Shown here: in pieces, positions 43,694-52,207 of the stretch
How positions within the stretch are numbered: position 1 is the stretch's first letter
Layout of the letters: the number at the start of each line of letters is the position of its first letter
Assembly (NCBI RefSeq): GCF_902497775.2
Contig: NZ_OZ024668.1
Coordinates: 333,826-397,825 of the forward strand
Source of the DNA: Pseudomonas fluorescens
GTDB lineage: Bacteria > Pseudomonadota > Gammaproteobacteria > Pseudomonadales > Pseudomonadaceae
Direction: 5' to 3'
DNA length: 64,000 nucleotides
The notes under the pieces: generated by a model
What the model was told of the DNA's origin: nothing
The model's database searches: none
Seen by the model: the letters and a program-made list of their open reading frames with translations, nothing else
Translations under genes and position numbers: made by a program

Positions 43694-45876
43694 GCGCACT
43701 GACCCTGCCGTTTCGCTGGCTGGCGACCCTGGAGTGGCGTCGCGGGTTCTTTGAGTGGGCGCGCACCGACGGGGTGACCTGGGTGTACATCTTCAAAGTC
43801 CTCAGCGCCGCCTTCCTGACCCTGTGGCTGGCCATGCGCCTGGAGCTGCCGCAACCGCGCACGGCGATGATCACCGTGTTCATCGTCATGCAGCCGCAGA
43901 GCGGCCATGTGTTCGCCAAGAGCTTCTACCGGCTGCTCGGCACCCTGGCTGGCTCATCGATGATGGTCGCGCTGATCGCGCTGTTTCCGCAAAACACCGA
44001 GCTGTTCCTGCCGAGCCTGGCGATCTGGGTCGGCCTGTGTTCGGCCGGTGCCATGCGCTACCGCACCTTCCGCGCCTATGGCTTCGTGCTTGCCGGTTAC
44101 ACGGCGGCGATGGTCGGCCTGCCGGCCCTGCAGCACCCGGACGGGGCCTTCATGGCCGCCGTGTGGCGGGTGCTGGAAATCTCCCTGGGGATTCTGGTTT
44201 CGACCCTGGTCAGCGCCGCGATTTTGCCGCAGTCGGCCAGTGCCTCGATGCGCAACGCCCTGTACCAGCGCTTCGGCGTATTCGCCGGCTTCGTTGCCGA
44301 GGGCCTGCGTGGCGACAGCCAGCGCGACCGCTTCGAAAGCAGCAACGTGCGCTTTATCGCCGAGGCCGTGGGCCTGGAGAGCCTGCGCAGCGTCACCGCT
44401 TTCGAAGACCCGCACATGCGCCGGCGCAATGGCCGCCTGGGGCGGATGAACAGCGAATTCATGGCCATCACCACGCGCTTCAACGCCTTGCACCAGTTGC
44501 TTGAGCGCTTGCGCTTGCGGGGGCCGCTGCAGATCGTCACCGCCATCGAACCCGGGCTCACCGCCCTGGCCGAGTTGCTCGACGCCTACGCCGGTCGCGG
44601 CCTCACCGAGCGCGATGCGGCGCGCCTGGCCGAACAGCTGGCCGCCTACAAGGAGGGCTTGCCCGAGCGCGTGCGCACCCTGCGTGCCGCGTATGTCGAG
44701 AGTGGCCCCAGCGATGCCGACCTGCTCGACTTTCACACCGCCTACGAGCTGCTGTACCGCTTCGTCGACGATATGCACAGCTATGCCCAGACCCACGCGT
44801 CCTTGACCGAGCACAACCATGCCCGCGAGCAGTGGGATGAGCCTTATGTGGCGCAGACCAACTGGATGGCCTCGCTGGCCGCCGGGGTGCGCGCCTCGTT
44901 CATCCTGCTGGTGCTGGGCAGCTTCTGGATTCTCACCGCCTGGCCGAGCGGGGCGATGATGACCCTGATCGCCGCCGCCACCGTCGGCCTCTCGGCGGCC
45001 ACGCCGAACCCCAAGCGCATGTCGTTCCAGATGGCCTGCGGCACGTTGTTCGGTGCCTTTGTCGGCTTCTTCGAAACCTTCTTCGTGTTCCCTTGGATCG
45101 ACGGCTTTCCGCTGCTGTGCCTGGTGCTGGCGCCGGTGTTCGTGTTCGGCGCGTTCCTCGCCTCGCGGCCGGCCTATGCCGGCTACGGGCTGGGTTTGCT
45201 GATCTTTTTTGCCACCGGTTCTGTGCCCGACAACCTGACCATCTACAACCCCTACAACTTCATCAACGACTACATCGCCATGGTCATCGGCATGCTGGTC
45301 TGCGCCGCTGCCGGGGCGATCATCCTGCCGCCCAACAGCCGCTGGTTGTGGAGCCGCCTGGAGCAGGACCTGCGCGCCCAGGTGCTGTATGCGATCAGCG
45401 GGCGCCTGCGCGGCCTCGGTTCGAGCTTTGAAAGCCGTACCCGCGACCTGTTGCACCAGGCCTACGGCCTGGCGGTCGGCCAGCCGCGGGTGCAGAGCAA
45501 GCTGCTGCGCTGGATGTTCGTGGTGCTTGAGGTCGGTCACGCGATTATCGAGCTGCGCAAGGAACAGGCGATTTTGCCGGTGCACCCTTGTTATGCCGAA
45601 TCGCAGCCCTGGCGCCAGGCCATCCGCGTCATGGGCCGGGCCCTGGCACGCCTGTTCATGCAGCCGAGCGCGAGCAACCACGAGCGTGCGCTGGTGGCAG
45701 TGGATCACGCCATCAGCCGGGTGCAGGCCACCGACGAGCCGTTCGCCCGTCACTTCGACACCTCGGCCTTGCGCCGGGTGCAGAGCTACCTGCACTTCAT
45801 TCGTACTTCCTTGCTCGACCCTCAGTCGCCGCTGGCCGAACTGGCCCCGGCCAAAGGACTGCCCCATGCCTCGTGA
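43690..45876 (+). CDS. FUSC-family inner membrane exporter (AaeB-like)
   Basis: A 728-residue fusaric-acid-resistance-type protein. Two membrane blocks of about six helices each (about 30-175 and 395-530: FILLVLGSFWILTAWPSGAM, then VFGAFLASRPAYAGYGLGLL) are separated by a soluble helical domain, with another soluble tail after 540. AaeB-type proteins export p-hydroxybenzoate and related aromatic acids. The operon order is channel, FUSC, DUF1656, adaptor, with overlapping starts, a complete tripartite set. Confidence 0.92.
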   Translation: MSALTLPFRWLATLEWRRGFFEWARTDGVTWVYIFKVLSAAFLTLWLAMRLELPQPRTAMITVFIVMQPQSGHVFAKSFYRLLGTLAGSSMMVALIALFPQNTELFLPSLAIWVGLCSAGAMRYRTFRAYGFVLAGYTAAMVGLPALQHPDGAFMAAVWRVLEISLGILVSTLVSAAILPQSASASMRNALYQRFGVFAGFVAEGLRGDSQRDRFESSNVRFIAEAVGLESLRSVTAFEDPHMRRRNGRLGRMNSEFMAITTRFNALHQLLERLRLRGPLQIVTAIEPGLTALAELLDAYAGRGLTERDAARLAEQLAAYKEGLPERVRTLRAAYVESGPSDADLLDFHTAYELLYRFVDDMHSYAQTHASLTEHNHAREQWDEPYVAQTNWMASLAAGVRASFILLVLGSFWILTAWPSGAMMTLIAAATVGLSAATPNPKRMSFQMACGTLFGAFVGFFETFFVFPWIDGFPLLCLVLAPVFVFGAFLASRPAYAGYGLGLLIFFATGSVPDNLTIYNPYNFINDYIAMVIGMLVCAAAGAIILPPNSRWLWSRLEQDLRAQVLYAISGRLRGLGSSFESRTRDLLHQAYGLAVGQPRVQSKLLRWMFVVLEVGHAIIELRKEQAILPVHPCYAESQPWRQAIRVMGRALARLFMQPSASNHERALVAVDHAISRVQATDEPFARHFDTSALRRVQSYLHFIRTSLLDPQSPLAELAPAKGLPHAS

Positions 45877-46066
45877 AATCGCCTTCCATGGCGTCTACAT
45901 GCCGACCATGACCCTGATGTTCCTGTTCGCCGCCGGCCTTGCCTGGGGCCTGGACCGGTTTATCGCCAGTCATGACGGTTACCGCTTTTTCTGGCACCCG
46001 GCGCTGCTGCGCCTGTGCCTGTTTATCTGCCTGTTCGGTTCCATGGCCCTGACTCTCTACCGTTGA
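45866..46066 (+). CDS. DUF1656 small membrane protein (AaeX-like)
   Basis: A 66-residue protein with two helices (MTLMFLFAAGLAWGLDRFI, and LLRLCLFICLFGSMALTLY) and the conserved start PREIAFHGVYMP. AaeX/DUF1656 proteins always sit between FUSC exporter and adaptor genes and are thought to belong to the pump. The start overlaps the FUSC gene by 11 nt. Confidence 0.9.
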   Translation: MPREIAFHGVYMPTMTLMFLFAAGLAWGLDRFIASHDGYRFFWHPALLRLCLFICLFGSMALTLYR

Positions 46067-46077
46067 GACCTTTGTTG

Positions 46078-46944
46078 ATGAAAAAGTTTTTCAGCCTGAT
46101 CGCCACCTTGCTCGTGCTGGCCGCTGCCGTGGTGATCGGTCGCCAGCTCTGGGTGCACTACATGAACACGCCCTGGACCCGCGACGGGCGAGTGCGCGCC
46201 GATGTCATCAACGTCGCCGCCGATGTGCCGGGCTATGTGGTCGATGTGCCGGTGCGCGACAACCAGTTGGTGAAGAAGGGCGATGTGCTGCTGCAGATCG
46301 ACCCCGAGCACTACGAAGTGGCGGTCAGGCAGGCCCAGGCACTGGTGGCCTCGCGCAAGGCCACCTGGGAAATGCGCAAGGTCAACGCCCATCGCCGCGC
46401 CGACATGGACAACCTGGTGATCTCGCGGGAGAACCGTGACGACGCCAGCAACATCGCCAACTCGGCGCTGGCCGATTACCAGCAGGCCCAGGCCCAGCTG
46501 GCGGCGGCCGAGCTGGACCTCAAGCGCACCCGGATCCTCGCCACGGTCGATGGCTATGTCACCAACCTCAACGTCCATCGTGGCGATTACGCGCGTACCG
46601 GCGAGGCGAAGATGGCGGTGGTCGACAAGGATTCGTTCTGGGTTTACGGCTTCTTTGAAGAGACCAAGCTGCCGCATGTGCGGGTAGGGGATCAGGCCGA
46701 ACTGCAAATGATGAGCGGCGAACGGCTCAAGGGGCATGTCGAGAGCATCTCGCGCGGTATCTATGACCGCGACAACCCGGAAAGCCGCGAGCTGATCGCC
46801 GACGTCAACCCGACCTTCAACTGGGTGCGCCTGGCCCAGCGGGTGCCGGTGCGGATTCATATCGATGAAGTGCCGGAGGGCTTTTTGCTGGCGGCGGGGA
46901 CCACCTGTACGGTGGTGGTCAAGCCTGGTCAGAAAGAGGGGTGA
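46078..46944 (+). CDS. HlyD-type periplasmic adaptor (AaeA-like)
   Basis: A 288-residue membrane fusion protein: an N-terminal helix (FFSLIATLLVLAAAVVIGRQ), the AaeA/EmrA-type start MNTPWTRDGRVRADVINVAA, lipoyl halves (DNQLVKKGDVLLQIDPEHY, TVDGYVTNLNVHRGDYARTG) and a C-terminal barrel. It bridges the FUSC exporter to the outer membrane lipoprotein. ATG 46078 lies 11 bp after the DUF1656 stop. A REP element follows the gene. Confidence 0.92.
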   Translation: MKKFFSLIATLLVLAAAVVIGRQLWVHYMNTPWTRDGRVRADVINVAADVPGYVVDVPVRDNQLVKKGDVLLQIDPEHYEVAVRQAQALVASRKATWEMRKVNAHRRADMDNLVISRENRDDASNIANSALADYQQAQAQLAAAELDLKRTRILATVDGYVTNLNVHRGDYARTGEAKMAVVDKDSFWVYGFFEETKLPHVRVGDQAELQMMSGERLKGHVESISRGIYDRDNPESRELIADVNPTFNWVRLAQRVPVRIHIDEVPEGFLLAAGTTCTVVVKPGQKEG

Positions 46945-46948
46945 GCTG

Positions 46949-46974
46949 ATCGCGGGGCAAGCCCGCTCCTACAG
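46949..46974. repeat. REP element
   Basis: ATCGCGGGGCAAGCCCGCTC followed by CTACAG, directly behind the adaptor stop and before the convergent hydratase gene. Confidence 0.8.
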
Positions 46975-46996
46975 GGTCTAGGGCGGGCCAATTTTT

Positions 46997-47773
46997 TTAG
47001 CGATGCATGAACTGTGGCGCGCGTTTCTCGGCAAACGCGGCCATGCCTTCTTTCTGGTCCTCGATGGCGAAGGTCGAGTGGAACAAGCGCCGCTCCTGGC
47101 GCACGCCTTCGCTCAGGGTGGTCTCGAAGGCGCGGTTGACCGCTTCCTTGGCCATCATGCTGACCGGGCCGGAGTAGCTGGCAATCCGCGCCGCCGCCTG
47201 CAGGGCTTCGTCGAGCAGGGCCTGATCGCTGACCCGGCGGCTGACCAGCCCGCAACGCTCGGCTTCCTCGGCATCCATGGTGCGCCCGGTGAGCACCAGG
47301 TCCATGGTCTTGGCCTTGCCGATCGAGCGCGCCAGACGCTGGCTGCCACCGGCACCGGGGATGGTGCCGATCTTGATTTCCGGTTGGCCGAAGCGGGCGC
47401 TGTCGGCGGCGATGATCATGTCGCACATCAGCGCCAGTTCGCAGCCGCCACCCAGGGCGTAGCCGGCCACCGCAGCAATGCTCGGTTTGCGAAAGCTCGC
47501 CAGGCGTTCCCAGTCCACGGTCACGAAATCGCTGGTGTAGACATCCATGTAGCTGCGATCACGCATCGCCTTGATGTCGGCGCCAGCGGCAAATACGGTG
47601 TCGCCACCGGTCAGTACCAGCGCGCGCACACTGCGGTCCTGCTCGAGGTGATCGAGCACCCCCGCCAATTCTGCCGCCAGTTCACAGCACAGCGAATTGA
47701 GCACCTCGGGGCGGTTGAGGCGGATCAGGGCCACAGCACCGATCTGTTCCAGTTGCAGGTAATCGAGTTTCAT
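46997..47773 (-). CDS. Enoyl-CoA hydratase/isomerase family protein
   Basis: A 258-residue crotonase-fold enzyme. The oxyanion-hole segment FAAGADIKAM is present, and both hydratase glutamates are kept: one in YALGGGCELALMCD and one in FGQPEIKIGTIPGAGGSQRL. A true 2-enoyl-CoA hydratase is therefore likely. It shares a strand and a 27-bp gap with the upstream universal stress protein gene, but no beta-oxidation partner is adjacent; the nearest acyl-CoA genes are 9 kb to the right. It resembles PaaF-type hydratases, without proof of that role. Confidence 0.9.
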   Translation of the reverse strand: MKLDYLQLEQIGAVALIRLNRPEVLNSLCCELAAELAGVLDHLEQDRSVRALVLTGGDTVFAAGADIKAMRDRSYMDVYTSDFVTVDWERLASFRKPSIAAVAGYALGGGCELALMCDMIIAADSARFGQPEIKIGTIPGAGGSQRLARSIGKAKTMDLVLTGRTMDAEEAERCGLVSRRVSDQALLDEALQAAARIASYSGPVSMMAKEAVNRAFETTLSEGVRQERRLFHSTFAIEDQKEGMAAFAEKRAPQFMHR

Positions 47774-47800
47774 CCGTGTCGTCTCGGTAAAGGGTAAGGG

Positions 47801-48253
47801 TCAGAGGTGGCGGGCATCGACCAGCACCGGGCAGCCGGCCTTGTCGATGACCTTGCTGCTGATCGATGGGTCGAGCATGCGGTCCAGCCGCGACAGGTGG
47901 CGATGGCCCATGACGATCAGGTCGCTCTCCAGACGCTTGGCCTCGGCGACGATGGTCGACAGTGGATCACCGTTGACCAGGTTGCCTTCGGCCTGGAAGC
48001 CACGGCTGCGCAGGTAATCCACTGCTTGTTGCATGGTCATGTCGGCCATTTGCTGTTCATGGCTGGCGGCCGGGTATTCGCTTTGGTCGAAGGCGCTGAT
48101 GCGCCGGTTGTCCTCGGCCAGGGCATAGGCAACGTCGACCGCCAGCAGCACATGCAGCTGATGGCGCGCGGGTTCGCAGAAGCGGCTGACGGTTTCGAGG
48201 ATGCCGCGGCTGCGCGCAGTGCCATCGATGGCGATCAGTACCGAGCTGTACAT
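47801..48253 (-). CDS. Universal stress protein (UspA family)
   Basis: A 150-residue UspA-fold protein. It starts MYSSVLIAIDGTARSRGILE and has the ATP-binding signature GHRHLSRLDRMLDPSISSKV, near the G-2x-G-9x-G(S/T) pattern though with Arg/Leu replacements, so ATP binding is uncertain. The open frame extends far upstream to 49285, but that part lies antisense to the LysR gene and is not coding. Confidence 0.88.
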   Translation of the reverse strand: MYSSVLIAIDGTARSRGILETVSRFCEPARHQLHVLLAVDVAYALAEDNRRISAFDQSEYPAASHEQQMADMTMQQAVDYLRSRGFQAEGNLVNGDPLSTIVAEAKRLESDLIVMGHRHLSRLDRMLDPSISSKVIDKAGCPVLVDARHL

Positions 48254-48424
48254 GGTGGCGGGCCCCATTCTGAATACAAAGAGCAGGCATTCTTGAAAAA
48301 GCGTGCGGCCGGGTAAATGGTGCGCGGTGCAATGACTAGTTGCGCAGAATGCAAGGGCTGGAAAACCTGCAGAAACTGGTAAGATTGCAGCGGATTCACT
48401 GAAATACTTGAATGGATGCTTACC

Positions 48425-49330
48425 ATGCACTTTCCGGATATGAACTTGCTGGTTGCGCTGGATGCGCTGCTCGATGAAGGCAGTGTGGTCGGGGCGGCTC
48501 GTCGCATGAACCTCAGCCCGGCGGCCATGAGCCGTACCTTGACGCGTATTCGTCACGCCGTTGGCGACCCGATCCTGGTCCGCGCCGGTCGCGGCCTGGT
48601 ACCGACCCCCAAGGCCATGGCCTTGCGCAGCCAGGTGCGCAGCGTGGTCGAACAGGCCGGGCAGGTGTTCAGCTCCAGTGACGAGGTCGACCTGCTGACC
48701 CTGGAGCGCTCGTTCAACCTGCGCGCCAACGATGTGTTCATCGCGCCGTTTGCCGCCCCTCTGTTGGAAACCATGCGCCAGCAGGCGCCGCGGACCGTGT
48801 TGCGGTTTGTCCCCGAAGGCGAGGGCGGTGACGAGGACGACAGCCTGCGTGATGGCCGCCTGGACCTGTACATCAGCGCCACGCGCAACCTCGGCCCGGA
48901 AATCAAGGTGCAAAGCCTGTTCGCCACCACCTTCGTGGGCCTGGCGCGGGTCGATCATCCGATCTTCAACGATGAGATTACCCCGGAGCGTTTCGCCGCC
49001 TTCGAGCAGATCAGCGTCTCGCGCCGTGGCCGCGCCACCGGGCCGATCGATTCCGCGCTGGCCGGGATGGGCCTGAGCCGGCGGGTGGCGTTGATCACCC
49101 CAAGCTTTCACTCGGCGATGTTCTCCCTGCCCGAATCCGACCTGCTGTTGCCCTTGCCCCAGCACGTGTTGCTCAGCGTGGCGCGCCTGGGCCTGCCGCT
49201 GCGTTCGTTCCGCATCCCCATGGCCCTGGAATCGGTGACCATCATGCAGGCCTGGCACCCGCGCTACGACAACGATCCCGCCCACCGCTGGCTGCGTCAG
49301 ACGCTCAAGGAGTGTTGCAGCAAAGCCTGA
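48425..49330 (+). CDS. LysR-family transcriptional regulator
   Basis: A 301-residue regulator with a helix-turn-helix (MNLLVALDALLDEGSVVGAA, RRMNLSPAAMSRTLTRIRHA) and an effector-binding domain of the NodD/LeuO-like subgroup. ATG 48425 (MHFPDMNLL) is preferred over 48416. It precedes, on the same strand, a drug-exporter operon 208 bp away and is divergent from the universal stress gene, so it may control either. The gap to the exporter contains a short dyad GCAGC-ATAAA-GCTGC at 49396-49410 that could be an operator. Confidence 0.88.
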   Translation: MHFPDMNLLVALDALLDEGSVVGAARRMNLSPAAMSRTLTRIRHAVGDPILVRAGRGLVPTPKAMALRSQVRSVVEQAGQVFSSSDEVDLLTLERSFNLRANDVFIAPFAAPLLETMRQQAPRTVLRFVPEGEGGDEDDSLRDGRLDLYISATRNLGPEIKVQSLFATTFVGLARVDHPIFNDEITPERFAAFEQISVSRRGRATGPIDSALAGMGLSRRVALITPSFHSAMFSLPESDLLLPLPQHVLLSVARLGLPLRSFRIPMALESVTIMQAWHPRYDNDPAHRWLRQTLKECCSKA

Positions 49331-49538
49331 GTGTTAACGTCAAGATTGATGCATTTGAGCGCTTATATATACCTGATTGTATAGTTGCGTCTCATGCAGC
49401 ATAAAGCTGCGAATATGTCAGTTTTCGTCAGTAATCGGCCTCCATAGACTTGCCGGGTACCTCAATTACCCGGAGTTCTGAAGCCATGTGCGTGTCCCTG
49501 TTTTACCGTGCCCCTGCGCCTGTTCCCGGGGGCAGGCC

Positions 49539-51098
49539 ATGAGTTCGCTGGAGGCCCTGGCCACCCCGGGTGCGGCGGTTGTCGCCGCACCGGCCCCGGC
49601 TCCGGCCAAGCCTGCGGCACCGGCCGCCTTCGGCCCGCGCATCGTCATCGGCCTGCTCGGTGTGCTGCTGGCGGTGCTGTGTGCCGGCCTCAACGAAATG
49701 GTCACGAAAATGGCCCTGGCCGATATTCGTGGTGGCATGCACATCGGCTCTGACGAAGGTTCGTGGCTGGTCGCCCTGTACTCGGCGACCTCGGTCTCGG
49801 CCATGGCCTTCGCGCCCTGGTGCTCGGTGACCTTTTCCCTGCGTCGCTTCACCCTCTGTGCCATTGGCGCCTTTGCCCTGCTCGGCCTGCTGTGCCCGTT
49901 CGCACCCAACCAGGAAACCCTGATGGTGCTGCGCACCCTGCAGGGCTTTGCCGGTGGCGCCTTGCCGCCGATGCTGATGAGTGTGGCGCTGCGTTTCCTG
50001 CCGCCTGGCATCAAGCTCTATGGCCTGGCCGGCTACGCCTTGACCGCTACCTTCGGCCCGAGCCTGGGCCTGCCGCTGGCGGGCATGTGGACCGAGTATG
50101 TCGGTTGGCAATGGGCGTTCTGGCAGATCATCCTGCCGTCGCTGCTGGCCATGGCCTGCGTGGCCTGGGGGCTGCCGCAAGACCCGCTGCGCCTGGAGCG
50201 CTTCAAGCAGTTTGACTGGCGCGGGTTGCTGCTGGGGCTGCCGGCCATCTGTTCGATTGTCATCGGCCTGAGCCAGGGCGATCGCTTCGGCTGGTTCAAC
50301 TCGCCGCTGATCTGCTGGCTGCTGGGCGGCGGCCTGGCGCTGTTGGTGCTGTTCATGATCAATGAATGGTCGCACCCGCTGCCGTTCTTCAAGCTGCAGA
50401 TGCTCAGCAACCGCAACCTCACCCATGCCCTGGTCACCTTGGGCGGGGTGTTGGTGGTGCTCTCGGCGGTGATCATCATTCCGTCCAGTTTCCTCGCCCA
50501 GATCCAGGGCTACCGGCCGGTGCAGACCGGCCCGGTGATGTTGCTGGTGGCCTTGCCGCAGTTGCTGGCGCTGCCGCTGACCGCCGCGCTGTGCAACATC
50601 CGCGCGGTGGACTGCCGCTGGGTTCTGGCCATTGGCCTGGGGATGCTGGCGGTGTCGTGCTTTGGCGGCACGATGATCACCTCGCAGTGGATTCGCGACA
50701 ACTTCTACGTGCTGCAACTGTTCCAGATCTTCGGCCAGCCGATGGCGGTGATCCCGCTGCTGATGCTCGCCACGGGCGGCATGACCCCGCAAGACGGCCC
50801 GTTCGCCTCGGCCTGGTTCAACACCGTCAAAGGCCTGGCCTCGGTGGTCGCCGCCGGGGTGCTGGAGGCGCTCACCACCGTACGCCGGCATTTTCACTCG
50901 AACATGCTGGTGGACAACCTCGGTAACTCACCCCTGGCCGATGCCAGCGCCCCGGGCCTGGCCAAGCGTATCCATGAGCAGGCCGTAGTGCTGACCTCGG
51001 CCGACCTCTACCTGTGCATGGCGCTGTTGGCGCTGGCGTTGATCCTGCTGATTCCTTTTGTGCCCACCCGGATCTATCCACCCCGTGCGGTGGCATAG
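49539..51098 (+). CDS. MFS drug exporter, DHA2/EmrB type
   Basis: A 519-residue inner membrane proton antiporter with about 14 helices. An Ala/Pro-rich cytoplasmic lead precedes helix 1 (IVIGLLGVLLAVLCAGLNEM); the helix 1-2 loop (IGSDEGSWLVALYSATSVSA) and the helix 5 region (GPSLGLPLAGMWTEYVGWQW) match the EmrB pattern. ATG 49539 is the first start that fits; the frame is open to 49488. It is the first gene of a four-gene operon with an adaptor, a channel and a dehydrogenase. Confidence 0.9.
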   Translation: MSSLEALATPGAAVVAAPAPAPAKPAAPAAFGPRIVIGLLGVLLAVLCAGLNEMVTKMALADIRGGMHIGSDEGSWLVALYSATSVSAMAFAPWCSVTFSLRRFTLCAIGAFALLGLLCPFAPNQETLMVLRTLQGFAGGALPPMLMSVALRFLPPGIKLYGLAGYALTATFGPSLGLPLAGMWTEYVGWQWAFWQIILPSLLAMACVAWGLPQDPLRLERFKQFDWRGLLLGLPAICSIVIGLSQGDRFGWFNSPLICWLLGGGLALLVLFMINEWSHPLPFFKLQMLSNRNLTHALVTLGGVLVVLSAVIIIPSSFLAQIQGYRPVQTGPVMLLVALPQLLALPLTAALCNIRAVDCRWVLAIGLGMLAVSCFGGTMITSQWIRDNFYVLQLFQIFGQPMAVIPLLMLATGGMTPQDGPFASAWFNTVKGLASVVAAGVLEALTTVRRHFHSNMLVDNLGNSPLADASAPGLAKRIHEQAVVLTSADLYLCMALLALALILLIPFVPTRIYPPRAVA

Positions 51099-51124
51099 CG
51101 TTCCTGCTGAGAGAGAAAGTCGTA

Positions 51125-52207
51125 ATGACCCTAAGTAAAAACCATAAATTGGCCATGATTGCAGCGGCGGTGATTATCGTCGGCGGCATAGCCTTCACTG
51201 CCTTGCCCTCGATCTTCGGTTCCGGCGGCGTGCAATCGACCAACGATGCCTATGTCTCGGCCGACTACACCGTGGTCGCGCCGAAAGTTTCAGGTTTCAT
51301 CAAGCAGGTGCTGGTCGAGGACAACCAGCGGGTCAAGGCCGGGCAGACCCTGGCAGTGATCGATGATCGCGATTTTCAGGCCGCGCTGGCTGCGGCCGAA
51401 GCGCAGTTGCTGATGTCCAAGGCCCAGGCGCAGAACGCCAAGGCCACCCTGGAACGTCAGGCATCTTTGATTTCCCAGGCCCAGGCGACCGTGTCGGCCG
51501 ACGAAGCGGAGCTGGCCTTCGCCAACCACGAACTGACCCGCCATAGCCGCCTGGCCGAGCAGGGCGCCGGCACCGTGCAGAACGCCCAGCAGGCGCGCAG
51601 CCGGGTCGACCAGGCCCGTGCCCGGCTGGCCAACTCCAGTGCGGCGCTGGCGGCGGCACGCAAGCAGATCGATATCCTCACCGCCCAGGTCGATGCGGCC
51701 CAGGGCGGCCTCAAGCATGCCGAGGCGGCGCTTGATCGTGCCCGCCTGGACCTGTCCTACACCACCATCGTCGCGCCGATCGACGGCATGGTCGGCGAGC
51801 GTGCGGTACGCGTGGGGGCCTACGTCAATCCGGGGGCGCGGATGCTCTCGGTGGTGCCGCTGGAGCGGGCCTATGTGATCGGTAACTTCCAGGAAACCCA
51901 ATTGACCCACGTGATGCCCGGGCAAATCGTCGAGGTCAGCGTCGATACCTTTGCCGGCGAACGCCTGCGCGGTCGCGTGCAGAGTGTCGCCCCGGCCACC
52001 GGCCTGACCTTTGCGGCGGTCAAGCCGGACAACGCCACCGGCAACTTCACCAAGGTGGTGCAGCGCATTCCGGTGAAGATCGTCTTCGATGCCGACCAGC
52101 CGCTGCTCGAACGCCTGCGGGTGGGCATGTCGGTGGTGGCGAAGATCGACACCCAGAGCAAGGCCAAGGCCAAGGCCGAGGCGGGTAACGAGGTCAGTGT
52201 TCGATGA
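51125..52207 (+). CDS. HlyD/EmrA-type periplasmic adaptor
   Basis: A 360-residue membrane fusion protein: an N-terminal helix (LAMIAAAVIIVGGIAFTALP), the EmrA-like start STNDAYVSADYTVVAPKVSG, a long Ala/Gln-rich helical hairpin (about 95-210), and the second lipoyl half (TIVAPIDGMVGERAVRVGAY). The C-terminus is Lys/Ala-rich. It connects the EmrB-type exporter to the channel coded next (ATGA overlap). Confidence 0.92.
   Translation: MTLSKNHKLAMIAAAVIIVGGIAFTALPSIFGSGGVQSTNDAYVSADYTVVAPKVSGFIKQVLVEDNQRVKAGQTLAVIDDRDFQAALAAAEAQLLMSKAQAQNAKATLERQASLISQAQATVSADEAELAFANHELTRHSRLAEQGAGTVQNAQQARSRVDQARARLANSSAALAAARKQIDILTAQVDAAQGGLKHAEAALDRARLDLSYTTIVAPIDGMVGERAVRVGAYVNPGARMLSVVPLERAYVIGNFQETQLTHVMPGQIVEVSVDTFAGERLRGRVQSVAPATGLTFAAVKPDNATGNFTKVVQRIPVKIVFDADQPLLERLRVGMSVVAKIDTQSKAKAKAEAGNEVSVR

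Noticed and set aside
48254..49285. Upstream part of the long minus-strand frame ending in the universal stress protein
   Set aside because: Antisense to the LysR gene; the UspA fold begins at the ATG at 48253.
49503..50897. Minus-strand open frame of 464 codons opposite the MFS exporter
   Set aside because: Extremely Gln/Arg/His-rich shadow; the plus strand gives a 14-helix transporter.
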